Shown: positions 23,642 through 31,169 of the stretch, piece by piece
Layout: each line of letters opens with the position of its first letter
How positions within the stretch are numbered: the stretch's first letter is position 1
Source: JAKORR01 sp964608495
Lineage (GTDB): Bacteria > Armatimonadota > Zipacnadia > Zipacnadales > FEN-943
Direction: 5' to 3'
Assembly (NCBI GenBank): GCA_964608495.1
Contig: CAZSOQ010000029.1
Span: 1-32,515, forward strand
DNA: 32,515 bases
Made by a program: the position numbers and the translations under genes
Notes under the pieces: model-generated
Databases searched by the model: none
Told to the model about the DNA's origin: nothing
The model's input: only the letters and a program-made list of their open reading frames with translations

Positions 23642-23670
23642 ATCACCGCTCGGGCGGAGGGTGACGGCGC

Positions 23671-25122
23671 ATGAGCCGCAGACAGAGCCGCAGGGAGTTC
23701 CTTAGCACCGCCGGCTGGGGGGCCGCCGGAGCCCTCCTCGGCCTGGGCCTCACGCGCCACCTGCACGCCCAGGGCACCGCCACCGACCGGCCCAACGTGC
23801 TCTTCATCCCCATTGACGACCTCAACGACTGGGTCGGCTGCCTCGGCGGCCACCCGGACGTGAAGACTCCCAATCTGGACGCTCTCGCCGCGCGGGGAGT
23901 GCTCTTCAGCCGCGCCTACTGCTCGGCCCCGGCCTGCAATCCCTCGCGAGCCAGCCTGCTCACCGGGATCCGTCCGTCCACCTCGGGCGTGTACCACAAC
24001 GACCAGCCCTGGCGCCCCGTGATGCCCAACGCAGTCACGCTCCAGCAGCACTTCATGGCCAACGGTTACCGCGTGATCGGCCGCGGCAAGGTCTTCCACG
24101 ACGCCTACCTGGACCCGTCGTCCTGGCACGAGTACACACGCAAGGGCGCGGACCCCATGCCGCCGAACAGGCCGCTGAACGGCATACCCAAGGCAGCCCA
24201 CTTCGACTGGGGTCCCGTGGACGTACCCGACGACGCCATGGACGACGCCAAGGTGGCCCAGTGGGGTGTCGAGTTCCTGGGGCGCGACCAGCGCCAGCCC
24301 TTCTTCCTCGCCTGCGGCTTCTTCCGCCCGCATCTGCCCTGGTACGTGCCCCGCGCTTACTTCGACCTCTACCCACCGGAGAGCGTCACGCTACCCAACG
24401 TCAACGAGAACGACCTCGACGACGTCCCGCCCCTCGGCCGCAAGATCGCCAACCCCGAGGGCGACCACCGCAAGGTTCTCGAGACGAACAACTGGCGCAA
24501 GGCGGTCCAGGGCTACCTGGCGTCCATCACCTTCGTGGACACGCAGGTCGGCAAGGTGCTCGACGCCCTCTACCGCAGCCCCTACGCCGATGACACTATC
24601 GTCGTGCTGTGGGGCGACCACGGCTGGCACCTCGGCGAGAAGCTGCACTGGCGCAAGTTCGCCCTGTGGGAGGAGGCCACCCACGCCCCGCTCATGATGG
24701 TCGTGCCCGGCCTCACGCCAGCCGGCGCGGACTGCCGCAGGACCGTCAGCTTCCTGGACGTCTACCCCACCCTCGCCGCGGTGTGTGGCCTGACGGCGCC
24801 GCCCGCCGGCCAGCTCGAGGGCGTGAGCCTCGCCCCGCTGCTGCGCGATCCGGCCGTGCCCTGGGACCGTCCGGCCGTGACGACTCACGGCCGCAACAAC
24901 CACAGCGTGCGCTCCGAGGGCTGGCGCTACATACGCTACACCGACGGGACCGAAGAGCTGTACGACGAGACCCAGGACCCGCTCGAGTGGACGAATCTGG
25001 CGGGCAAGCCCGAGAACGACGCTGTGAAGCAGGAGCTGGCCGCTTGGCTGCCCGAGGTGAACGCCGAGGACGCGCCGCGGGCCCGGCCGAAGCAGCCCGC
25101 CGCGAACAGAGACACGGACTAG
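23671..25122 (+). CDS. Cys-type formylglycine sulfatase (iduronate-2-sulfatase-like, S1), Tat-exported
   Basis: This 483-residue arylsulfatase-superfamily enzyme starts with a twin-arginine signal (SRREFL at 6-11, hydrophobic stretch 13-29). Metal-site residues Asp49 and Asp50 lie in IPIDDLND. The maturation motif CNPSR at 89-93 carries Cys89, the residue oxidised to formylglycine. WGDHGWHLGEK adds Asp316 and His317. The DDLNDW and GDHGW motifs resemble iduronate-2-sulfatase and related bacterial S1 subfamilies that desulfate glycans. It would act outside the cytoplasm after folding and maturation inside. ATG 23671 has GGAGG (23656-23660) upstream. It heads a seven-gene plus-strand run; the SUMF1-like protein next to it does not look able to mature it. 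The exact sulfated sugar is unknown. Confidence 0.95.
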   Translation: MSRRQSRREFLSTAGWGAAGALLGLGLTRHLHAQGTATDRPNVLFIPIDDLNDWVGCLGGHPDVKTPNLDALAARGVLFSRAYCSAPACNPSRASLLTGIRPSTSGVYHNDQPWRPVMPNAVTLQQHFMANGYRVIGRGKVFHDAYLDPSSWHEYTRKGADPMPPNRPLNGIPKAAHFDWGPVDVPDDAMDDAKVAQWGVEFLGRDQRQPFFLACGFFRPHLPWYVPRAYFDLYPPESVTLPNVNENDLDDVPPLGRKIANPEGDHRKVLETNNWRKAVQGYLASITFVDTQVGKVLDALYRSPYADDTIVVLWGDHGWHLGEKLHWRKFALWEEATHAPLMMVVPGLTPAGADCRRTVSFLDVYPTLAAVCGLTAPPAGQLEGVSLAPLLRDPAVPWDRPAVTTHGRNNHSVRSEGWRYIRYTDGTEELYDETQDPLEWTNLAGKPENDAVKQELAAWLPEVNAEDAPRARPKQPAANRDTD

Positions 25123-25213
25123 CGGACCGCGCCACGCCCGGCGGCCGGCCCGCCGACGCAGCGACGGGACCGGGCCGGGCCGCGCGAGCCTGCCGGGTGG
25201 AGAGTGATGCAAG

Positions 25214-25999
25214 ATGGTCTCGCGGAGACAGTGGCTGAGGCTGGCCGGCACGGGAATCCTCGCCTGTTCCCTCGGCCCCGCGTGGGGTGAGGGCGGCGAG
25301 GGAAAGGACGGCGATGACGGCATGGTCGTGATACCCGCAGGGCCCTTCCTGATGGGCACCACCGAGGAGCAGGCGACGCGATTGGCCGAGCAGTACGGCT
25401 ACCACGTGTCCTGGCTCAGCGGGGAGGTGCCCCAGCGCACGGTTGAGCTGCCCGCCTATGCCCTGGACGTGTATCCGGTCACCAACCGCCAGTACGCCGA
25501 GTTCTGCCTCGCGACGGGGTACCCGCCCCGGCTCCACTGGCGCGGTCCGTCGCCGCCCGAGCTTCTGCTCGACCATCCCGTGGTGGGCGTCAACAAGGCC
25601 GACGCCTTGGCCTACGCGCGGTGGGCGGGCAAGCGTCTTCCCACCGAGGCCGAGTGGGAGAAAGCGGCCCGGGGTACGGACGGCCGGCTCTTCCCCTGGG
25701 GCGACGAGTTCGACCCGGACGCCTGCCAGTGGAACCACGACCGCAGCCCCCACGGCCCCGGCACGGCCCCGGTGTCGGCGCATCCGCGCGGGGCGAGTCC
25801 CTACGGCGTAATGGACCTGGTGGGCAACGCCGCGGAGTGGTGCGGCGACGGCCCGGGCCCCGGCGCCGCCTTCATCAAGGGCGGCTGCTTCCTCAGCGAG
25901 GAGATCATCAACCTGCGCCCCGCGGCCCGCAACATGAGCGGCTTCGCCAACAACCCGTCCAGCTTCTATGGCTTTCGCTGCGCGAGGGATGTGGGCTAG
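25214..25999 (+). CDS. SUMF1/FGE-fold lipoprotein lacking the catalytic cysteines
   Basis: This 261-residue protein has the formylglycine-generating-enzyme (SUMF1) fold: VVIPAGPFLMGT, YALDVYPVTNRQYAEF, KRLPTEAEWEKAARG, FPWGDEFD, GVMDLVGNAAEWC and a terminal YGFRCARD. Real FGE needs two copper-binding cysteines in GGSxLCxxxxC; here the segment reads GGCFLSEEIINL, so the two positions are Ser228 and Asn233. Oxidase activity is therefore unlikely. The N-terminus carries SRRQWL, a Tat-like motif, followed by a hydrophobic stretch and the lipobox ILAC, suggesting an exported lipoprotein. FGE acts on unfolded sulfatase before export, so the location also argues against that role. A binding or scaffold function is possible. 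ATG 25214 has GGAGAG (25199-25204) nine bases upstream; the next gene starts directly at its stop. Confidence 0.88.
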   Translation: MVSRRQWLRLAGTGILACSLGPAWGEGGEGKDGDDGMVVIPAGPFLMGTTEEQATRLAEQYGYHVSWLSGEVPQRTVELPAYALDVYPVTNRQYAEFCLATGYPPRLHWRGPSPPELLLDHPVVGVNKADALAYARWAGKRLPTEAEWEKAARGTDGRLFPWGDEFDPDACQWNHDRSPHGPGTAPVSAHPRGASPYGVMDLVGNAAEWCGDGPGPGAAFIKGGCFLSEEIINLRPAARNMSGFANNPSSFYGFRCARDVG

Positions 26000-26749
26000 A
26001 TGGCCGCCATCACCTTCTCCCCGACCCAGGGCCAGATGGGCGGGCGGCTCACGAACGTGCCCGCCTTCCCCGGTGAATCCTTCGGCCTCGGCATCCCCGA
26101 GTCCATCGGCGACGCGGCCCGCCCGGCGTGGTTCGGCAAGATCACGCCCGAGTGGCAGGGGCTCGACGACGGCTCGGCCCGCTGTGTCGCCCGTCTCAAG
26201 GGCGAGCTGTCCTACACCATCCACGTGGTCCCGCACGATGACTGTGTGGACATCAACCTCACCGTGACCAACGAGAGCGACCGCGCCTGGGCCCAGAGCC
26301 TGGCCTTCAACTGCTTCCAGTGCGGCAGCGCCCCGTCCATCAGGGACCTCGAGTGCGTCCGGCACTGGGTACGCACGGGCGGCGAGTTCCGGCGCCTGAT
26401 ACAGGTCCCGCGCAAGTTCAGCCCCAGACCCACGATCCAGCTCTACAGCGTCGAGGGCGCGCCCCCCGGCATGGACATCCCCTTCGTCGCCAACTTCCAC
26501 GCCACGCCACCGGACGTCGTTCTCGAGGGCTGGATGGCCATCCGGTCGCGTGACGGCAGCCGCCTCGTCGCGGCGGCCTCCAAGCCCGCGCTCTTCCTCT
26601 TCCACAACATGGAGTACTCGTGCATCCACAGCTCACCGGGCTTCGGCCCGCTCGGCCCCGGCGAGACGGGCCAGGCGCTCACGAAGGTCTACTTCGTGGA
26701 GGCGACGCTCGAGGAATGGCACGCGTGGATGCTGAAGGACCTGGCCTGA
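26000..26749 (+). CDS. Uncharacterised beta-rich protein coupled to the SUMF1-like gene
   Basis: I do not recognise this 249-residue protein. It has no signal peptide or membrane segment and looks almost all-beta, with stretches such as VDINLTVTNESDRAW and GETGQALTKVYFVEA that recall galactose-mutarotase-like or sugar-binding sandwiches. Cysteine residues cluster in FNCFQCGS; a conserved-looking HNMEYSCIHSSPGFGP segment lies near the C-terminus. The ATG follows the upstream TAG with no spacer, and GAGGGA lies 11 bases back inside the SUMF1-like gene, so translation is likely coupled. It may bind or deacylate a sugar, but the sequence alone does not show it. Confidence 0.75.
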   Translation: MAAITFSPTQGQMGGRLTNVPAFPGESFGLGIPESIGDAARPAWFGKITPEWQGLDDGSARCVARLKGELSYTIHVVPHDDCVDINLTVTNESDRAWAQSLAFNCFQCGSAPSIRDLECVRHWVRTGGEFRRLIQVPRKFSPRPTIQLYSVEGAPPGMDIPFVANFHATPPDVVLEGWMAIRSRDGSRLVAAASKPALFLFHNMEYSCIHSSPGFGPLGPGETGQALTKVYFVEATLEEWHAWMLKDLA

Positions 26750-26819
26750 GGCGGCCGGGCGCCCGCGCGACGGTCGCGGGGTGTCCGAGGCGCCGCGATG
26801 CTCACGAGGAAGCGACTGC

Positions 26820-29120
26820 ATGAGGCCTACCGCCGCCGGTGAGCCCTACTTCCGACCGCCCGGCCTCGGGCCGGACTGCAGCACGCCGCGCTCGGCCAGG
26901 CTCCGTGAGCGCCGCTTCCGCATGGCCTACGAGCAGCGCGCCGAGCCACCCGAGTACACGCGTCTGGCGACCGAGGCCGCGCAGGTGTACCTGGCCTCCG
27001 AGCCCGAGGGACCCGCCCTCGCCAGGGCCCGGGCCCTGCGCCACGTAGTCGAACACTGCGACGTGACCATCGAGGACGACACTGTCTTCCTCGGCGGCGA
27101 GGACCCCTTCCTCTTCAACCTGCTTCTGCCCGCCCTCCAGGCCGACGCCCACAGCCCCGAGGGCCAGACGCCCCCGGGCGAGCGCTCCGGTCTCCTGCGC
27201 GCGGCGGGCGCCTACCTGGCCGCGTGCTTCGAGGGCCACATCACTCCAGGCCTCGATGACGTCCTCAGCCAGGGCATTAGCGGCATCCGAGCGCGGATCG
27301 AGGACCGCCTGGCCGCCCATCGGGCCTCGGGCGCCGGGGACCCCCGCGCCTTGGCCTTCTGGCAGGCAGCCCTGCTCTCGTGCGACTCGGTCCTCTGCTA
27401 TGCCCACCGGTACCGCGACGCTGCCCTGCGCCTCGCGGACGAGGCGCTCGATCCCGTCCGTGCCGCCGACCTGCGCCGGGCCGGCGAGGCCCTCTCGCAC
27501 GTGCCCGAGCAGCCGGCCCGCACTCTCCACGAGGCCCTCCAGTCGTTCTGGATCGTCTACATCCTGGTGACGATCGAGACGGGCGGCTGCTGCCCCGGCG
27601 GCGGCCTGGGCCTGGGACGCCTCGACCAGTTCCTCTACCCCTACTACGAGCACGACCTGCGGCTCGGCAGGCTGACGCGCGAGCAGGCCGTCGAGCTGGT
27701 CGAGCTCTTCCTCCTCTGCTTCCGCCACGTGGACTACTACACGCCCCACCAGGTCTTCACGCCCGGCAGTCAGGCCAGCCTGGGCGGCGTTACCCCGGCG
27801 GGCCTCGACGCCGCCAACGACCTCACCGAGCTCCTGATGGAGGCGTCGCTGCGGATCGCCATGCCCGCCCCCTATCTCTCCCTCAGGCTGCACCGCGACG
27901 CCCCCGAGCGCTACTGGCAGGCCGCCGCGAGCTACGTCGCGGGGGGACTGGGCTTCCCGATTGTGAACGACGAGGTGCTGATCCCGGCGATGTTGCGCCA
28001 CGGGCGGTCCCTAGAGGACGCCCGAGACTACCTGTGCTCGTGCTGCTATGAGAACACGGTGCCCGGCCGCGAGGCCTTCCATCCCAACGGCTGCTACCTC
28101 AACCTGCCGCTGGTCCTCGAGCTGGCCCTGAACGGCGGCTGCTCGCTGCGCGACGGCCGCGAGCTCGGCCTGCCGATGCCGCGGCCCGAGGCGATGGCGG
28201 CCTTCGACGCCCTTCTCGGCGCCTTCCGCGATCAGCTCCACTACGTCTGCGACCACCTGGTCGTTCTCGTCAACGCCGCGGACGAGTCCCATATGAGGCG
28301 TCGCGCCTACCCCCTCATGTCCTGCTTCGTTGACGACTGCATCGCCACGGGCCGCGACGTCTGCGCCGGTGGCGCGCACTACAACCTGACGGGCTGCATC
28401 GTGGCCGGCCTGCCCAACGTGGTGAACTCCCTGGCCGCCGTAAGGCACTGCGTCTTCGAGCAAGGCCTGTTCGGCCTCGAGGACCTGGTCGCCGCCCTGC
28501 GCCGGGACTTCGAGGGCTACGACGACCTCCGCCGCCGGCTTCTCGCCGCGCCCAAGTGGGGCAACGGCGACGCGCGGGCCGACGACCTCGCCCCGGTCGT
28601 CGCCGAGGCCCTCTACGCCGAGTTCTTCCACCGGCGCAACGCCCGCGGCGGGCGCTGGCAGCTTGCGCTGTATTCCTTCGTCGCCAACCACTCCCTGGGC
28701 GCAGCGGTCGGTGCCTCGCCCGACGGCCGGCGCAGCGGCGAGCCCCTCACGCGCAACCTCAACCCCACGTGGGGCACGGACCGCCACGGCCCCACCGCCG
28801 TCCTGGGCTCCCTCAGCCGGCTGGACTTCACCGCCTTCCCCAACGGCTCCGCCCTCGACCTGGTCTTCGATCCCGCGCCCCTGGCGACGGCAGAGGGCCG
28901 GGCCACCTTCGCCGCCTTCCTCAAGGCCTTCGTCAACCTCGGGGTCATGACCATGCAGATCAGCATGGTGGACCGCGAGACGCTCCTGGACGCCCGCGAG
29001 AACCCCGGCCGGTACCCGCACCTGATGGTCAAGGTGGCGGGATACAGCGCCCGGTTCGTTGACTTGCCGCCCGAGGAGCAGGAGGAGCTTATCGGTCGCA
29101 CGACCCAGCGCCTGGGCTAG
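26820..29120 (+). CDS. Glycyl-radical enzyme 2 (pyruvate formate-lyase-like fold), divergent
   Basis: This 766-residue paralogue of the enzyme at 15058-17220 covers the whole glycyl-radical fold. Its active-site loop reads YLCSCCYEN: Cys408-Cys409 recalls the double cysteine of pyruvate formate-lyase, but Cys409-Tyr-Glu411 also gives the Cys-x-Glu pair of dehydratase-type members. The C-terminal loop is MVKVAGYSARFVDL with Gly741; Lys738 replaces the usual Arg. Shared landmarks with the first copy include APKWGN, SPDGR, GPTAVLGS and the EEQEELI tail. The ATG at 26820 has GAGGA (26806-26810) nine bases upstream and is preferred to an in-frame GTG at 26781. Nearby are a deacetylase-like protein and an aminotransferase, not an activase. 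Cytoplasmic; substrate unknown. Confidence 0.88.
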   Translation: MRPTAAGEPYFRPPGLGPDCSTPRSARLRERRFRMAYEQRAEPPEYTRLATEAAQVYLASEPEGPALARARALRHVVEHCDVTIEDDTVFLGGEDPFLFNLLLPALQADAHSPEGQTPPGERSGLLRAAGAYLAACFEGHITPGLDDVLSQGISGIRARIEDRLAAHRASGAGDPRALAFWQAALLSCDSVLCYAHRYRDAALRLADEALDPVRAADLRRAGEALSHVPEQPARTLHEALQSFWIVYILVTIETGGCCPGGGLGLGRLDQFLYPYYEHDLRLGRLTREQAVELVELFLLCFRHVDYYTPHQVFTPGSQASLGGVTPAGLDAANDLTELLMEASLRIAMPAPYLSLRLHRDAPERYWQAAASYVAGGLGFPIVNDEVLIPAMLRHGRSLEDARDYLCSCCYENTVPGREAFHPNGCYLNLPLVLELALNGGCSLRDGRELGLPMPRPEAMAAFDALLGAFRDQLHYVCDHLVVLVNAADESHMRRRAYPLMSCFVDDCIATGRDVCAGGAHYNLTGCIVAGLPNVVNSLAAVRHCVFEQGLFGLEDLVAALRRDFEGYDDLRRRLLAAPKWGNGDARADDLAPVVAEALYAEFFHRRNARGGRWQLALYSFVANHSLGAAVGASPDGRRSGEPLTRNLNPTWGTDRHGPTAVLGSLSRLDFTAFPNGSALDLVFDPAPLATAEGRATFAAFLKAFVNLGVMTMQISMVDRETLLDARENPGRYPHLMVKVAGYSARFVDLPPEEQEELIGRTTQRLG

Positions 29121-29151
29121 CGCGCCCCGGCGCGCCCGGGAGGATTCGCCC

Positions 29152-29901
29152 ATGCCGTGGCCCGATGGCAAGAGATGGGTCTACTCGATCACCTACGACG
29201 AGGGCTGTGAGCTGCTGCTGGAGCACGCCGTGCCCGTCCACCGTCGCTACGGCATCCCGGGCCACGTCGCCCTTGTTGCGTCCCAGATCGGCGTGTCCCG
29301 CGACGTGCCCGGCAGCACCTACAACGGCCTGATGATCCTCAGCGTCGAGCAGGTCCGCGGCCTGTGCGCGGAGGGCTGGGGCGTGTCCTGCCACGGCATG
29401 ACCCACGGCGCCATCACCGAGGACACCGCGCGCCACGAGGTCGCCGAGGCCCGCGCACTGCTCGAGGAGAGGCTGGGGTTCCCGGTGACCATGTTCTGCG
29501 TGCCCGGGGACAACACCAACTACCCGGCGGCCGCCGCCATCGCCGCCGAGGCCGGCGTCACAGCGATCCTCACCATCTACGACCGCATCAACGCGCCAGA
29601 CACGCCCCTGCTGAGCCTGGGCCGGGTGCCGCTGCACCACGAGTACCCGCCGCCCTTCTACTCAGCCTACGACCCCTACAAGCGTCTTCACCAGGCAAGG
29701 GACGCAGGCGGCTGGGTCGTGGACTACTGCCACTGCCCCCTGCCCGGCAAGCCCCTTCACCCCTGGAAGGACTGCACCCTCGAACAGCTCGAGGAGCGCT
29801 TCGCCACGGTGTGCCGCCTCGGCGGCGACGACCTGTGGCTTGCCGAGCCGAACGAGGTGGTCGAGTTTCTGCTGAGGGAGCGCCAGGATCATGACGCCTG
29901 A
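29152..29901 (+). CDS. Polysaccharide deacetylase-like (NodB homology) protein
   Basis: This 249-residue protein matches the NodB/CE4 barrel. SITYDEG (about 13-19) stands for the TFDDG motif with Glu in place of the second Asp, and SCHGMTHG keeps the H-x3-H metal pair. A later strand, MFCVPGDN, and YCHCPLPGKP supply the remaining family segments. Such enzymes remove N- or O-acetyl groups from glycans or small amino sugars. There is no signal peptide, so a soluble intracellular substrate is more likely than a wall polymer. ATG 29152 has GGGAGG (29138-29143) eight bases upstream. Its end overlaps the aminotransferase start by 11 bases, which suggests coordinated translation and a linked step. 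Confidence 0.87.
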   Translation: MPWPDGKRWVYSITYDEGCELLLEHAVPVHRRYGIPGHVALVASQIGVSRDVPGSTYNGLMILSVEQVRGLCAEGWGVSCHGMTHGAITEDTARHEVAEARALLEERLGFPVTMFCVPGDNTNYPAAAAIAAEAGVTAILTIYDRINAPDTPLLSLGRVPLHHEYPPPFYSAYDPYKRLHQARDAGGWVVDYCHCPLPGKPLHPWKDCTLEQLEERFATVCRLGGDDLWLAEPNEVVEFLLRERQDHDA

Positions 29902-31141
29902 TCACCGTGAACGAGCCGCCTACGGCGCCGAGGCCGTGGGCCGCCTGCAGGGCGAGCTGCCCAATCCCTTCCCGCGCATCCTGGGCCCTCGCGCCCTCGA
30001 CTACCTGCGGGAGGTGGTCGAGAGCGGCCTCACCGCGGACCTGGTGGGCCGCTTCGAGCGCGCCCTGGCCGAGACCCTGGGCGTCAAGCACGTCATCGCC
30101 TGCCCTGGCTGCACGCCGGCCCTACAGGTCCTCGCGGCGGCCTTCGACTTCGAGCCCGGCGACGAGATCATCGTCAGCCCCATCACGGACTACGGCACCA
30201 TCGCGGGCCTCGTGCGCGAGAACTACATCCCGGTCTTCGCCGACGCCGCGCCGGGGACGGTCAACCTGAACGCCGAGACCATCGAGCCGTGCATCACGGA
30301 CCGCACCCGCGCCATCCTGGTCGTGCACAAGACCGGTCTCATCTGCGACATGGACCCCATCAACGCCCTCGCCGCGAAGCACGGTCTGCTGGTCTACGAG
30401 GACGCCTGCCAGGCCTTCCTGGGCAGATACAAGGGCCGCCTCGCCGGCACGCTCGCCACGGCCGCCGGCTTCTCCTTCGATGCCGAGAAGACGATGGGGT
30501 CCGACATCGGTGGAGCCATCGCCACCGACGACGACGCCCTCGCCGAGCGCTGCCGCTTCATCGGTCAGAGCCGCGGCGCTGTGCAGGACCCGCCCTTCGG
30601 CCGCCGCCACGTCGAGCCGGGCTACGCCTTCCGCATGCCCCAGTGCACCGCGGCCCTCTGCCTTGCCCAGCTCGAGATCGCGCAGGAGAACGTCGCCCAC
30701 CGCGACCGGATGGTCCGCTTGCTCACGGACCTCGTGGCCGAGATAGAGGGCTTGACGCCGCTGCCGATCCCCGACTACGTGGAGGTCTACTCGGCCTGGA
30801 TGTTCGGCCTGAGCCTTGACCCGGCGCAGTTCCGCTGCAGCGCGGACGACTTCGCGGCCCAGGTTGCCGAGGCCGGGATCCCCGGCGCGGGCACGGCCCG
30901 CTACTACCTGATACCGGCCGCCTGCACCTTCCTCCACGAACGCGCCCAGGCCGGTGTCTATCCCTACAGCCGGCCGCCCGCCTCGCGCCGCTACAGCTAC
31001 GGGGCGGAATCGTGCCCCGCGGCCGCGGCTTTCCTCGACAGCTTCGTCCGCTGGTCAACCTTCTGCGAGAAGTACACGGAGGACCACTGCGCCCTCGCCG
31101 CGGACATCCTCCGCCGCACGGCGGAGGCCAACAGGCGATAG
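29891..31141 (+). CDS. DegT/DnrJ/EryC1/StrS-family PLP aminotransferase
   Basis: This 416-residue protein belongs to the DegT/DnrJ/EryC1/StrS family, which transfers amino groups onto keto-sugars or cyclitols. Visible features are VKHVIACPGCTPALQVLAAAF (in two stretches near the PLP phosphate site), GDEIIVSPITDYGTIAG, the cofactor-contacting YEDACQAF, and the Schiff-base lysine Lys200 in FDAEKTMGSDIGG. The length is usual for the family or slightly long. The ATG at 29891 lies within the last codons of the deacetylase gene (11-base overlap). A cytoplasmic role in making or breaking an amino sugar is likely; direction and substrate are not evident. The next gene follows after 28 bases. Confidence 0.93.
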   Translation: MTPDHRERAAYGAEAVGRLQGELPNPFPRILGPRALDYLREVVESGLTADLVGRFERALAETLGVKHVIACPGCTPALQVLAAAFDFEPGDEIIVSPITDYGTIAGLVRENYIPVFADAAPGTVNLNAETIEPCITDRTRAILVVHKTGLICDMDPINALAAKHGLLVYEDACQAFLGRYKGRLAGTLATAAGFSFDAEKTMGSDIGGAIATDDDALAERCRFIGQSRGAVQDPPFGRRHVEPGYAFRMPQCTAALCLAQLEIAQENVAHRDRMVRLLTDLVAEIEGLTPLPIPDYVEVYSAWMFGLSLDPAQFRCSADDFAAQVAEAGIPGAGTARYYLIPAACTFLHERAQAGVYPYSRPPASRRYSYGAESCPAAAAFLDSFVRWSTFCEKYTEDHCALAADILRRTAEANRR

Positions 31142-31169
31142 GCGGCTTGGGGCAACACCCGGAGGCGTG

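Noticed and set aside
24746..26629. 627-codon antisense frame across sulfatase, SUMF1-like and orphan genes
   Set aside because: Same GC-driven artefact; all three sense genes have SDs and family or operon support.
26820..29120. Simple annotation as pyruvate formate-lyase
   Set aside because: The Cys-x-Glu pair and lack of activase or formate context argue for a different member of the superfamily.
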